From: Paenibacillus sp. JQZ6Y-1
GTDB lineage: Bacteria > Bacillota > Bacilli > Paenibacillales > Paenibacillaceae
NCBI RefSeq assembly: GCF_040719145.1
Contig: NZ_JBFDUZ010000001.1
Span: 1,612,001-1,676,000, forward strand
Direction of reading: 5' to 3'
Length of the DNA: 64,000 bases
Below, in pieces: positions 36,808 to 46,244 of this stretch (position 1 is the first letter of the stretch; each line of letters starts with the position of its first letter). Under the pieces are notes generated by a model. That model saw nothing but the letters and a program-made list of their open reading frames with translations, was not told the origin of the DNA and did not search any database. Position numbers and translations under genes: made by a program.

Positions 36808-37995
36808 ATGAATCCGTTATCCGCCGTTCCCGAACCGAAGCTTGCTTTTCAACCGAAACATTACGTGTGTCGCCGCGCAGTCGGACAGAGCGATTGGAGT
36901 GGTAGATTGGATCAGCCGTTCTGGCAGCATGCAGAGTGGACGGATGTGTTTGTCGATATTGAAGGGCATCTCCGTCCACACCCTACCAAGCAAACGAGAG
37001 TCAAAATGCTATGGGATGATGACTATTTTTATATTGCTGCTGAGATGCTTGAAGACGAAATCTGGGCATATCAGACGGAACGAGATTCTGTGATTTTTTA
37101 TGATAATGATTTTGAAATTTTTATTGATCCAGATGGAGATACGCACCAGTATTATGAGTTTGAGATCAATGCGCTTGGAACCGTGTGGGATCTGCTGCTA
37201 GTCAAGCCATATCGTGATGATGGACCGCCGATCAATGGCTGGGATATTAGCGGTCTGAAAACTGCCGTACATATTGACGGACAGCTGAATAATCCAGCGG
37301 CTGATAACCGGATGTGGTCGGTGGAGATTGCTATGCCTTGGCGTATATTGCAGGAATGCGCGCCGGGTAAACGTCCTCCGCTGTCAGGGGAGCACTGGCG
37401 GGTAAACTTTTCGCGGGTGGAATGGCAGGTAGATGTGGTAGACGGTCAGTATATAAAACGCAGCGATCCTGTGACGGGTAAGTCTTTACCCGAGGATAAT
37501 TGGGTGTGGAGCCCGCAAGGTGTCGTCAATATGCACTATCCCGAAATGTGGGGCTATGTCATCTTCGACGACCAAGCGTTAACAGGAACGGTCATGTCGG
37601 ACACTACTATGGAAACGATACAAGGTAGCGATACACAGGCTGAAACGGATGCGCTCTATAACAAAAGCTTCGCTTCCCAAATTGCGAGTTCACCAGCGCA
37701 AACGGAGTTGGAGCAGCTCAAATGGACACTGCGCCGTCTCTATTATAAACAGCGTTTGTATGCTGAACAGTATGGTGTGTACAGCAATGAAATAGAGCCG
37801 TTGCTGAATATTGGCGATACAAGCTTTCCTTTGGCAGTTCCTTCACAATTGTCGATTCAAACGACAAGCAGCATGTTCCAACTGTCTGCTCCTTTGCATG
37901 ATCAGACGCTGGTCTGCATTCGACAGGATGGTCTAATTTGGCAAGAGAATCGCAAGCAACATCCAGCAAGTAATAGCGGAGGAGGCATACAATGA
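36808..37995 (+). CDS. CBM9-like carbohydrate-binding protein
   Basis: The 395-residue product has an N-terminal family 9 carbohydrate-binding-like (DOMON-type) domain, about residues 25-245: KMLWDDDYFYIAAEMLEDEIWAYQTERDSVIFYDNDFEIFIDPDGD, YYEFEINALGTVWDLLLVKPY, WSVEIAMPWRIL. Such domains usually bind the reducing end of sugars. There is no signal peptide, so it appears cytosolic, unlike most CBM9 proteins. The C-terminal 150 residues are not recognised. It overlaps the next gene by 4 bases (ATGA), so the two are translationally coupled and probably work together. A possible promoter with TTGACA lies near 36695. Confidence 0.82.
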   Translation: MNPLSAVPEPKLAFQPKHYVCRRAVGQSDWSGRLDQPFWQHAEWTDVFVDIEGHLRPHPTKQTRVKMLWDDDYFYIAAEMLEDEIWAYQTERDSVIFYDNDFEIFIDPDGDTHQYYEFEINALGTVWDLLLVKPYRDDGPPINGWDISGLKTAVHIDGQLNNPAADNRMWSVEIAMPWRILQECAPGKRPPLSGEHWRVNFSRVEWQVDVVDGQYIKRSDPVTGKSLPEDNWVWSPQGVVNMHYPEMWGYVIFDDQALTGTVMSDTTMETIQGSDTQAETDALYNKSFASQIASSPAQTELEQLKWTLRRLYYKQRLYAEQYGVYSNEIEPLLNIGDTSFPLAVPSQLSIQTTSSMFQLSAPLHDQTLVCIRQDGLIWQENRKQHPASNSGGGIQ

Positions 37996-40736
37996 CAGTA
38001 CAGCAGGAATATGGTCTGAATCGGCGCGACATCGCGGATAAGCTGGAATGGAAAAAGCAGCAGATTCGTGGACGTCAGCAGGAGCTGTTTGGTGTATTGG
38101 CACAAGAGTTGGATCAGGAGGAACGTTTACTGCTGGAATGGCTATACGCCTATATGCCGCTGCACGATCTGGCGGACTATGACGGGGATTATTTTCTAGC
38201 GCATGTTCGTCATGTATTGCAAGTACGTAAGGATATGCCGTGGGGAAAGGATATTCCAGATGAGCTGTTTGTCCGCTTTGTCCTGCCATATCGAGTGAAC
38301 AACGAGAATATTGATGATAGCCGCACTATGATTCACGATGAGCTGGCACCGCGCGTACAGCAGTTATCGCTACAGGATGCGATTTTGGAAACGAATTATT
38401 GGTGCCATGAGCGCGCAACATATATCGGTACCGACATACGCACCGTTTCGCCGCTGACGATTATGCGAACTGCATTGGGACGTTGTGGTGAGCAGTCGAC
38501 ATTTACGGTAACGGCGCTGCGCAGTGTGGGCATTCCGGCACGTCAATGCTATACCCCGCGTTGGGCGCATTGCGACTCTAACCACGCTTGGGTAGAAGCT
38601 TGGGCAGACGGACAATGGCATTATCTCGGTGCGTGTGAGCCGGAGCCTGTACTGGATGAAGGCTGGTTTCGTTGGCCAGCCAAGCGCGCCATGCTCGTGA
38701 ATACACGAATCGCTGGTCCGGCAGAAGGTCCTGAGGAGGTCTGTTCTACTCATCCGTGGTATAACGAGATCAATATGCTGGATCGGTATGCAGCTACCCG
38801 TCGCTTGACCGTTAAAACGGTGGATTCGTATGGGCAGCCGCTGCCAGCAGAGGTGCAATATCAGCAGTATAATGCCGCCGAGTTTTTCCCGTTGTCGATT
38901 CTAAACAGTGGTGATGACGGGAATGTCGGTTTGACGACAGGATACGGTGATCTGCTGGTGCATGCACGTACAGCGGATGGTCGGTTGTGGGGAGAGCAAC
39001 TGGTGTCTGCGCAGGAGACAGAGGTCATCATCGTGCTGACGACAAATGCTCCCTCTCAAGCCTCGCCGTTGAAGCAAACCAAGGGTACATTACAATGGAA
39101 GGTGTCGCCGCCCGCTGCTCCCGCCGCTGAAGAAGGACCGTCGGTAACAGAAGCGCAGCGTATGTTGCATGAACAACGTCTGCAGGAAGGCACGGCGATT
39201 CGTACTGCATTTGAACAGACATTTATAACAGCCGAGCAAGCGGAGGAATTCGCTGAGAAATGGCAATTGCCAGTGGCAGAGATACAGTCCATGTTACAGT
39301 CAGCCAAGGGCAATGGTATGGAGATCGTAACGTTTTTGGAGCAATGTGAACCAGAACAGCGACCATTGGCGCTACGGTTGCTACAAAGTCTGCGACCGAA
39401 GGATCTGCACGATACCTTTACCGTCTCGCTTCATGATCATCTGGCGGGAGCGGTATCGTATGAATCGCAGTGGAGCGACCGCGATACTTTTGATCGGTAT
39501 GTGCTGTGTCCGCGGGTGCATTTTGAAATGATTGCGCCGTATCGAAGATATTTTGGCAGTCTGTGGAATGAGCAAGAACAGGTGCAATACCGCGATCATC
39601 CGCAGCAATTGGCGAATGCCTTGCAGCAGCAGATTGTTGTGCTGGAACAGATTGACCGCTATCCGGGTATGGCAACACCTGCTGGTGCGCATCGTCTTGG
39701 TGTGACGGATTCGCTGAGTCGGGATATGGTATTCGTTGCAGCCGCACGCAGTATCGGGATTGCTGCTCGTCTGGAACCGCTGAATCAGCTGCCACAATAC
39801 TGGCAGCATAACGAATGGCATGACGTGCAAATGCAAGGAACTGAACGGTATACTCAATCCGGTAAAGGTGTAGCAGAGGATGCGGCAAATGATCTGTTTA
39901 CCGCGGCAGCACATACAGGGAACGACAATCATACTGTGACATCGGGCAGTCCTTCCAATTCAGCGGGGAATGAGAGGAAAGGGCAGGTCATTTTCCGTCA
40001 AAGCACAGAAGGAGATACAGCACAGGAGCCGCTGTATTACCAGAACTTTACGCTTGCTTTGCTAGAGCAAGGATTGTATCGGACGCTGCATCTCCCATAT
40101 GGCGGGAAGCAGGTATGTGATCATCCGTATGAAGTGTTGCCTGGGCAGTATCGATTGACGACCAGCACACGGCTTAGTGATGGCTCAGTGCTGGGGCAGT
40201 TTAACTATTTTACCGTGACAGCGGGCGAAACGGTGGAGACACCGCTGGTCTTCCGTCTTGCGCAGGAAGAGGTTCCTGTGCTAAGTGAACAGTTGCCAAA
40301 TAAAGTACGGCAATGGATTGCACCGCAGCCAGAAGCAGTATTGCCGGGCAGTACAATTTTGGCATGGCTTGAGCCAGAGCGCGAACCAACCAAGCATCTG
40401 CTGCGGGAATGGAGAGAATGGCAGCAGGAATGGAATGCTCGTCCCGAAGCGCTGCATTTGCTGATTCGGGATGAACGAGAGCGTGACATGCTGGTCGATC
40501 AGCCATTGCCGCGCCAGTCTTCTATCGGGATGGATGAGCGATTGGAGGCATTGGCGCAGCTGCCGGAGGTACTAGAGCAGGTACGCGGTCAGCAGCGTCC
40601 GGTCGTGTTGGTTGTCGATGAGCAGCAACGGATTCGTTTTTCCGTACAGGGATATAAGCCGGGAACGGCAAGCGATATTTTGAAAGTACTGGAGCAATTG
40701 ATGCCTATCCATGATGACAATCGCGTATCAAAATGA
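37992..40736 (+). CDS. Large transglutaminase-like domain protein, 914 aa
   Basis: Residues about 120-260 form a transglutaminase/protease-like domain: Cys165 in ALGRCGEQSTF, His198 in DSNHAWVEAW, and Glu216 in GACEPEP where the usual third triad residue (Asp) would be. Residues about 260-350 look like a carboxypeptidase-regulatory beta sandwich, and the rest is unrecognised with possible repeats of the same modules. No signal peptide is seen. Such large proteins with the GACEPEP motif are known to me mainly from Bacteroidetes, with unknown function. It could cleave or crosslink peptides or glycopeptides. It is coupled to the CBM9-like gene by a 4-base overlap. Confidence 0.8.
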   Translation: MTVQQEYGLNRRDIADKLEWKKQQIRGRQQELFGVLAQELDQEERLLLEWLYAYMPLHDLADYDGDYFLAHVRHVLQVRKDMPWGKDIPDELFVRFVLPYRVNNENIDDSRTMIHDELAPRVQQLSLQDAILETNYWCHERATYIGTDIRTVSPLTIMRTALGRCGEQSTFTVTALRSVGIPARQCYTPRWAHCDSNHAWVEAWADGQWHYLGACEPEPVLDEGWFRWPAKRAMLVNTRIAGPAEGPEEVCSTHPWYNEINMLDRYAATRRLTVKTVDSYGQPLPAEVQYQQYNAAEFFPLSILNSGDDGNVGLTTGYGDLLVHARTADGRLWGEQLVSAQETEVIIVLTTNAPSQASPLKQTKGTLQWKVSPPAAPAAEEGPSVTEAQRMLHEQRLQEGTAIRTAFEQTFITAEQAEEFAEKWQLPVAEIQSMLQSAKGNGMEIVTFLEQCEPEQRPLALRLLQSLRPKDLHDTFTVSLHDHLAGAVSYESQWSDRDTFDRYVLCPRVHFEMIAPYRRYFGSLWNEQEQVQYRDHPQQLANALQQQIVVLEQIDRYPGMATPAGAHRLGVTDSLSRDMVFVAAARSIGIAARLEPLNQLPQYWQHNEWHDVQMQGTERYTQSGKGVAEDAANDLFTAAAHTGNDNHTVTSGSPSNSAGNERKGQVIFRQSTEGDTAQEPLYYQNFTLALLEQGLYRTLHLPYGGKQVCDHPYEVLPGQYRLTTSTRLSDGSVLGQFNYFTVTAGETVETPLVFRLAQEEVPVLSEQLPNKVRQWIAPQPEAVLPGSTILAWLEPEREPTKHLLREWREWQQEWNARPEALHLLIRDERERDMLVDQPLPRQSSIGMDERLEALAQLPEVLEQVRGQQRPVVLVVDEQQRIRFSVQGYKPGTASDILKVLEQLMPIHDDNRVSK

Positions 40737-40810
40737 GCACGCAAGTATTGCTTTAAGGAGTATTGACCAAAAGCAAAGCAGTATAACAGGAGTTCATTCC
40801 TTCATACAAG

Positions 40811-40847
40811 AAAAGGAAGCTAGATATATTCTGGCTTCCTTTTTTTG
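40811..40847 (+). terminator. Terminator after the transglutaminase-like gene
   Basis: AAAAGGAAGC / GCTTCCTTTT stem with a 13-nt loop, followed by a run of T. Confidence 0.8.
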
Positions 40848-40940
40848 GTTACATGGATTGCTCGTGGTACAATAAAAAAGACTCACCACTTCATACGACA
40901 ACGCCATACTACGAATGCTTGCACACAAGGTGGACTACAT

Positions 40941-41594
40941 ATGCGTAAATCAACGATTTTCAAACGCTGGCGGCAGGGATATTATGCCTTTTTTCAGCGT
41001 CATCCGATCCTGAAATGGACATTTCGCTCTGTATTGCTGCTTATAGTCGGTTCCTTCGTTTTAGCAGAAATGCTCGTGCTGTCTCGCTTTCACGAAGAAG
41101 ATGATGTCACAACAGATGCACCTTATATTATCATCCTTGGCTCTGGTCTGAAGGGAGCAGAGATCACGGACACGCTCCGTATGCGATTGGATGCAGGGCG
41201 ATCCTATTGGCAAGAGCATCGTGACCGCAAAATCATTGTCTCCGGTGGACGGGGAAAGGATGAGGATGTGCCGGAAGCAGTAGCGATGCGGGATTATCTA
41301 CTGAAGCAGGGCATACCACAAGAGGTTATTTTGCTAGAACGTCGTTCAACCAGTACGTATGAAAATTTACTGTTTTCTCAGCAGGTTATTAAACAGGATG
41401 GATACACGGATGAACATGCCGGGGTGGTGCTCGTGACGAGCAATTATCATATGTATCGCGCCTGTTGGATCGGCAAACAGCTAGGATATTACCCGGTGTA
41501 TGCTCGCACGAGCGAGGTACCGTGGAAGGACTTGCCCTATAACATGCTGCGCGAATATCCGGCACTAATCAAAGCGTTGCTCATAACAGGTTAA
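40941..41594 (+). CDS. YdcF/SanA-like DUF218 membrane protein
   Basis: The 217-residue product has one N-terminal membrane anchor (about residues 24-48) and an extracytoplasmic DUF218 domain: YIIILGSGLKGAEITDTLRMRLDAG, KIIVSGGRGKDEDVPEAVAMRDYLLKQGIP, ERRSTSTYENLLFSQQV, VVLVTSNYHMYRACWIG. Members include SanA and YdcF, linked to envelope integrity or lipid-linked substrates. AAGGTGG seven bases before ATG 40941 decides the start; a longer frame from 40845 overlaps the terminator. The next gene starts 23 bases later, likely same operon. Confidence 0.85.
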   Translation: MRKSTIFKRWRQGYYAFFQRHPILKWTFRSVLLLIVGSFVLAEMLVLSRFHEEDDVTTDAPYIIILGSGLKGAEITDTLRMRLDAGRSYWQEHRDRKIIVSGGRGKDEDVPEAVAMRDYLLKQGIPQEVILLERRSTSTYENLLFSQQVIKQDGYTDEHAGVVLVTSNYHMYRACWIGKQLGYYPVYARTSEVPWKDLPYNMLREYPALIKALLITG

Positions 41595-41617
41595 CTGGAT
41601 TGGAAGGAGAAGAGAAT

Positions 41618-42073
41618 ATGAATACATTGATCGTAAAAAAGCCAAGCAATCGGCATGGACTGATTGGGCTGCTGCTGATTACTGTTTTGATGGGAATTCT
41701 GTTTAGCGGAATGACGACGCAGGCTCAGAAAGGTTTCTTGTACTATGAAGTAGGTGCTATTTTCATTCTGGGCATAGTGTGCGGGCTGATTATGTTAGTC
41801 CAACAATTCCGCAAGCCGAAGGAGATGCGCCTGGAATCTACAGGATTACGCATTGGTACTGATATGTTGAAAACGGATGAAATTGACGAAATTCGAGTAG
41901 GCGGACGTTATGATACCATCATTGGTATCAAGCCAAAAGGTAAAACAATAGTACCATCACGGTACTGTTTCAGCTTTACTGATCATGAGGATGAAGACAT
42001 CATTGCTCTCAGCAAATGGGCAGATGCGAATGGAATTCCTATGATCAATCGCCCATTTATACGTTGGAATTGA
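41618..42073 (+). CDS. Two-TM membrane protein with C-terminal PH-like domain, unknown
   Basis: The 151-residue product has two hydrophobic segments (about 14-32 and 43-63), followed by a soluble domain of beta character (EMRLESTGLRIGTDMLKTDEIDEIRVGGRYDTIIGIKPKG) that resembles bacterial PH-like membrane-associated domains. I do not recognise a named family. AAGGAGAAGAGAAT precedes ATG 41618. Its close spacing after the DUF218 gene suggests an envelope role. Confidence 0.7.
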   Translation: MNTLIVKKPSNRHGLIGLLLITVLMGILFSGMTTQAQKGFLYYEVGAIFILGIVCGLIMLVQQFRKPKEMRLESTGLRIGTDMLKTDEIDEIRVGGRYDTIIGIKPKGKTIVPSRYCFSFTDHEDEDIIALSKWADANGIPMINRPFIRWN

Positions 42074-42223
42074 ACAGTTGAATTTGAATAGTTGAATTTT
42101 AGCAGTAGTATAAATGCGATAGATATGTAGTCCATGATAATATGTGCTTGTGTACTATTCATCATACATATGGACAACGTGAAACAGATGAAATGAAGAG
42201 ATAAAAGAGTCGTATAACAGAAG

Positions 42224-42279
42224 AAAAAGTCCCGACAGAGCTTCCATCGCTGATGGAGCAAGCTGTCGGGACTTTTTTT
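42224..42279. terminator. Strong bidirectional terminator
   Basis: A 15-bp perfect stem AAAAAGTCCCGACAG / CTGTCGGGACTTTTT enclosing a second hairpin CCATC-GCT-GATGG. A and T tracts allow it to stop both the + strand operon and the minus-strand gene ending at 42348. Confidence 0.88.
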
Positions 42280-42347
42280 ATTTATGGTAAAGGTTCTAAG
42301 GGTAGTAGCACTGCCATCACTGACATAGCAACCGCTGGATAGAAGGA

Positions 42348-42716
42348 TTAACGGAGTTCGCAGGAATGAGCAGGTGTGCCTTCTGGCACATCTTGACCAC
42401 GCAGGTCTCTAATTTTGACGTTGTTGCTATATAGCATAGAGTCGCTACGCAATTTGAAGGCGGTATAGTTCACTTCTGCATCCAGCGAAAGCTGTTTGTC
42501 GAAGTAAATTTCATGCTGGGCATCAATCAGGATTGGCAATGAATTGGTTTCGATCACATGATCATGCTCGCCTTGACGATCAACAATCAGCAGTACCGGA
42601 ATACCGTCACAGCCACAGCCTTCACCAGTATCATAAAACAATTTATAATGACCGTCTCGCTCGCCGAGTGCTATTTTTAACTTTTGATCTGCAAGTGCCG
42701 TTACGTTGATATTCAT
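42348..42716 (-). CDS. Iron-sulfur cluster biosynthesis-family protein (YqkB-like)
   Basis: The 122-residue product matches the HesB/YqkB-like Fe-S biogenesis fold: MNINVTALADQKLKIAL, YKLFYDTGEGCGCDGIPVLLIVD with three clustered cysteines (only the C-G-C pair plus the C-terminal Cys of HSCELR may be ligands), and IYFDKQLSLDAEVNYTAFKLRSDSMLYSNNVKI. Function of YqkB-type proteins is not well defined. The start at 42716 fits the family; a longer frame to 42926 has no ribosome site. It is monocistronic. Confidence 0.78.
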   Translation of the reverse strand: MNINVTALADQKLKIALGERDGHYKLFYDTGEGCGCDGIPVLLIVDRQGEHDHVIETNSLPILIDAQHEIYFDKQLSLDAEVNYTAFKLRSDSMLYSNNVKIRDLRGQDVPEGTPAHSCELR

Positions 42717-43023
42717 AATGATCACCGATCCTTTATTGGAATAGGGCAGCATAAGCGCCCATGAGAATAATGTATGCTGGGTTGAAGCTGGATTATTTTG
42801 TTTACAAGATAAATATAACACAAAATTAATTTGTGTGCAATATAAATGTCGAAATAAATGAAATGAATGGTGGATGCTGTAAAGTGTCTTATGATCTGCA
42901 TCGTTTCGATGAGCGCAAATGTTCAACCCATGCTACAATATCTCTTATGATTAGTATACCCGTACAGCCCTTTGGAGTATCAATCCGGTTGTACATGGAA
43001 CTTATAGGACAAGGAGTCAGAGC

Positions 43024-43488
43024 ATGATACCAACACAGGATTATATGAAAGGTTATTTACAAGGCATTGCCCAGATGAATATGAGCGGTAATTGTTCGCT
43101 TGATTACGATCTGGATGAGATTCCGGCAACGGGTACGCTGGTGGAGAGTGTATGCAAATATATGCAGCTATCACCGGGGCAGGTCAGTCTAGATCGATTG
43201 CAGCAATGGGAGCAGCCGTTGCTGGATCTATTGCCGCGCTGGTTGTTTTATCGTTTGCATGAGGGGACAATACCAGCGTCAGAGCAGAACACACTGCATT
43301 ATGACGAAGAGCAGGCGAGTCGTCAATTTATACATATTCTGAAGGAGTGGCTGAGCCGTGAAGGCAGTTCCGCTACGGTATTTCGGGTAAACAGCAAGCC
43401 AGATTCGTTTTATGAGCTGGAATGGGATGATTATCTGTTTTTCACCAATGGAAAATTGTATTTCTTGCATTTTGGGCGGAGCGATTAA
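43024..43488 (+). CDS. Hypothetical protein, 154 aa
   Basis: I do not recognise it. The product is soluble, acidic, and rich in Trp, Tyr and Leu, with a pattern of amphipathic helices (LQQWEQPLLDLLPRWLFYRLHEG) followed by strands (FYELEWDDYLFFTNGKLYFLHFGRSD), resembling SMI1/SUKH-like small proteins only loosely. ACAAGGAGTCAGAGC precedes ATG 43024, supporting a real gene. It is monocistronic, with a terminator at 43543. Confidence 0.7.
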   Translation: MIPTQDYMKGYLQGIAQMNMSGNCSLDYDLDEIPATGTLVESVCKYMQLSPGQVSLDRLQQWEQPLLDLLPRWLFYRLHEGTIPASEQNTLHYDEEQASRQFIHILKEWLSREGSSATVFRVNSKPDSFYELEWDDYLFFTNGKLYFLHFGRSD

Positions 43489-43542
43489 ATAGGAGCAGGT
43501 GCGAAGTCAGCCTTGATTCCAATTTATTATATAGCATGAGAA

Positions 43543-43578
43543 AGGCTTACCCTGTAGTATGCGGGTAAGCCTGTTTTG
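43543..43578 (+). terminator. Terminator after 43024-43488
   Basis: AGGCTTACCC / GGGTAAGCCT stem of 10 bp, 10-nt loop, then GTTTTG. Confidence 0.8.
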
Positions 43579-43697
43579 CGTGGATATAACGTGGAGCATT
43601 TATAGATGGATCATCTAGCGCATATACGACGTACGCTCGGTGTTCCTGTCTGGATAAAGGCTTCGGAGAGGCTATTGCTCAGGCTTACCTTGAATGC

Positions 43698-44792
43698 TTA
43701 GCTGCCTGCGGGATTCCAGTTGTCACTGCCGCGTAATACGTGTTGTGGAGTAAGTTCCGCTGCTTGTTGTGAGGTGAGCTGCTTGGACCAGCTCACGCGT
43801 TTGCTTATATTTCCGCCATTGCCGATGCTGCCATATTCGGAATAGCGTGCAGTCTTCTCATTCTCGGCATTGCTCCAGTTGTTCCATCCTTCTGGACGAA
43901 TATGGCTGTCCATGCTGGTATCAATAAAAGCAACTGACGCATAGGGGCGCCACGGACGGCCTAAATACACACTGGTGTTGGCAACGGTACTGGCACGCGT
44001 TAATTTGCAATTCCAAAACACATACCCGTATGCTTGTTCAGCTGTGGTCGAGGCCGCAGTCACGTAGCCATTGCCCAGACTTTTTAATTCGCAATTGTTG
44101 AAATACGCGGTGGCGCTACCAAATACAAAGTCCACGGTTCCTTCGATATAGCAGTTCTCATAATATTGCCGTCCCGTGCCAGGCGTGTACAATGTATCCT
44201 GATTGCCAAGTATACGTACATGTTTGAATATGGCTTGATCTCCGCGTACATACAGGGCGACTGCCTGACCCGCATCTTTACCAGCGGTATTGGCAAAGGT
44301 TATCTGTTGCGCAGTGAAATGGTCGGATAACACAAAGGTGCTAGAACTGTTTGTAGTACCACCAGCAGAAGCGGATGTGTCGTTATAGGTCAAAATCGTT
44401 TGGTCTGCGCTTTGTCCGGTAAGCGTGATATAAGGCTTATCTTTGGGAAAGGTAAGCTTTTCGGTATAAATTCCATTTTTGACATAGATCGTAATCGGAT
44501 TTTTGTTACCGCTTTCAATTGAGTCGATGGCAGCCTGCACTGTGGTGAATTGACCAGAGCCGTCTTTGGCAACCGTAATCGTTTGTGCCTGCGCGGCTGT
44601 AGTGGACAAGGGAAAGGAAGAAGCAGATTCCTGTCCATGTACAGTTAGCGGCGATACAGGTAATAGACTGAAGCTGAGTATACAGCTGCATGAGATTAGC
44701 AGGGATTTTCGCCAATTCGGTAACGAGCGTAACGATATGCCAATGATAGGAGGTAAGGATGGAGACTGCGTTTGATGTTGTTTGATTTTCAT
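43698..44792 (-). CDS. Secreted pectinesterase (carbohydrate esterase family 8)
   Basis: The 364-residue product has a long signal peptide (basic start, hydrophobic stretch to about residue 52, AHG-like end at VHGQ) and a pectin methylesterase beta-helix: ITVAKDGSGQFTTVQAAIDSI, GNQDTLYTPGTGRQYYENCYIEGTVDFVFGSATAYF with the catalytic Asp residues and Gln, and YLGRPWRPYASVAFIDT with the substrate Arg and Trp. It removes methyl ester groups from pectin outside the cell. AAAGGAG precedes ATG 44792. It diverges from an AraC regulator at 44977, its likely controller. No pectate lyase is adjacent. Confidence 0.9.
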   Translation of the reverse strand: MKIKQHQTQSPSLPPIIGISLRSLPNWRKSLLISCSCILSFSLLPVSPLTVHGQESASSFPLSTTAAQAQTITVAKDGSGQFTTVQAAIDSIESGNKNPITIYVKNGIYTEKLTFPKDKPYITLTGQSADQTILTYNDTSASAGGTTNSSSTFVLSDHFTAQQITFANTAGKDAGQAVALYVRGDQAIFKHVRILGNQDTLYTPGTGRQYYENCYIEGTVDFVFGSATAYFNNCELKSLGNGYVTAASTTAEQAYGYVFWNCKLTRASTVANTSVYLGRPWRPYASVAFIDTSMDSHIRPEGWNNWSNAENEKTARYSEYGSIGNGGNISKRVSWSKQLTSQQAAELTPQHVLRGSDNWNPAGS

Positions 44793-44976
44793 TCAATCAC
44801 TCCTTTGCTTTTAACCAGCGTTTGGTCTAGCTACAGCCAGTATAGTATGTGCAAAAGCGACATATTTTGCTTCTATTGTCCGAAAATCAAGGTACATTTT
44901 GCTCAAATTGTCTTTGTCTGAACGAATAGCAGTATATATGGCAAACAAGTGACAATGCGAGGGGGAGGATGCGATT

Positions 44977-45870
44977 ATGCCTACATTGGCTGAAATGAAT
45001 TACAGCTTGGAGCCGATTCAACCGCTGCGCATTCATTATTTGCGCCAAAGTGGATATATGGCGATGCCGCGTTATCATGCTCATCATTGCTATGAACTAT
45101 TTTATGTGCAAAGCGGGGAACGTCAGTATGTGATTAACAATGATATGTATTGTGCTTGCGCTGGTGATCTGGTGCTGATTCGCCCCGATGATGTGCATCG
45201 GACGGTTAGTACACAAGCGTTGCAATGCGAGCGGATCTTAGTTCATTTTGGCGAAGACTTTGTGATGCAGGGCAGTGGGCTGCAATTTTCGCTGATGGAG
45301 TTGGGGCAGTATCCGATCTTTTCGTTGCCGCTGAGTGAGCGTAAGCAGGTGGAGCAATGCTTGCAGACGCTACTTTCGGAAATGCAGCTAAAGAAGCCGG
45401 GCTATATAGAATGGAGTCGCTGTCTACTCGTCACTCTGCTGATTGTGCTGCATCGGGTGAGAACAAATGAACAGAAGTTGCTGCACTCCCGCGATACTGT
45501 AGCGACATGCCAAGCTGCATCCTCTCACCATCCAATGGAATCGCAAATGGACGAAATTGTGAACTATATGCGGCAGCATTATCATACGGCGCTGAGTCTG
45601 CATCAGATCGCTCGGCAATTTTATATCAGCCCGGCGTATTTATGCCGCATCTTTCCACGGATTACGGGTTTGCATTTTCGCGCTTTTTTACAATGTATTC
45701 GATTGCAGGAAGCATGTCGTTTATTATCCGAAAGTCATCTGGATATTGGCTTGATTGCAGAGCGGGTTGGGTATGCGCATGCGTCCAATTTTAGCGTAAC
45801 TTTTAAAAAGTCTATGGGGTGCACACCAACTGAATATCGTCGACAAAAACAGAGCAACATTCACGAATGA
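44977..45870 (+). CDS. AraC family regulator, divergent from pectinesterase
   Basis: The 297-residue product has an N-terminal cupin domain (MPRYHAHHCYELFYVQSGERQYVINNDMYCACAGDLVLIRPDDVHRT) and a C-terminal AraC double HTH (LHQIARQFYISPAYLCRIFPRITGLHFRAFLQCIRLQEACRLLSES; IGLIAERVGYAHASNFSVTFKKSMGCTPTEYR). Cupin-AraC regulators bind sugars and activate the adjacent gene; the pectinesterase 184 bases away on the other strand is the natural target. GGGGGAGG precedes ATG 44977. Confidence 0.88.
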   Translation: MPTLAEMNYSLEPIQPLRIHYLRQSGYMAMPRYHAHHCYELFYVQSGERQYVINNDMYCACAGDLVLIRPDDVHRTVSTQALQCERILVHFGEDFVMQGSGLQFSLMELGQYPIFSLPLSERKQVEQCLQTLLSEMQLKKPGYIEWSRCLLVTLLIVLHRVRTNEQKLLHSRDTVATCQAASSHHPMESQMDEIVNYMRQHYHTALSLHQIARQFYISPAYLCRIFPRITGLHFRAFLQCIRLQEACRLLSESHLDIGLIAERVGYAHASNFSVTFKKSMGCTPTEYRRQKQSNIHE

Positions 45871-46244
45871 CTGGTAACTACAGATGAAAACGGTTAATTC
45901 CAATATGTGAAGGAATTAATTAAGTATTTAAAATGATATTCCGATAATTGTCATTGAGTCCTGTCGCATTGTAGGTTAGAATATAACTCTGTGCGTCAGG
46001 TTTACGTTGGATGTCAACGTCAGATCGCCATCGTGTGAACGAAATGTTTTACCCTTTTGACACACATATGCTTCGTCGCGTTGCCGTAAAAAAGAGAAGC
46101 GGCAGGAGAGGACGAATGAATCTGCGAACGACAACGATCATCTTGTGCGCATGGCATTACGGCTGAATCAATCGCAGGGGTAGCGGCAGGATCACAGCTG
46201 GATGACAGACACAATATAGCAGTGACTTATTGGAGGTTTACACG
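45871..46244. other. Gene-free region upstream of brnQ
   Basis: No gene is seen in these 374 bp. There is a perfect dyad ACGTTG-GATGT-CAACGT at 46004-46020 and a TTGACA at about 46058 without a convincing -10. I looked for a T-box specifier/antiterminator pattern, as leader control is common for branched-chain amino acid transporters, and did not find one. Confidence 0.4.

Noticed and set aside
45871-46244. Possible T-box leader before brnQ
   Set aside because: No T-box sequence or specifier/antiterminator hairpins could be found; only an isolated dyad.
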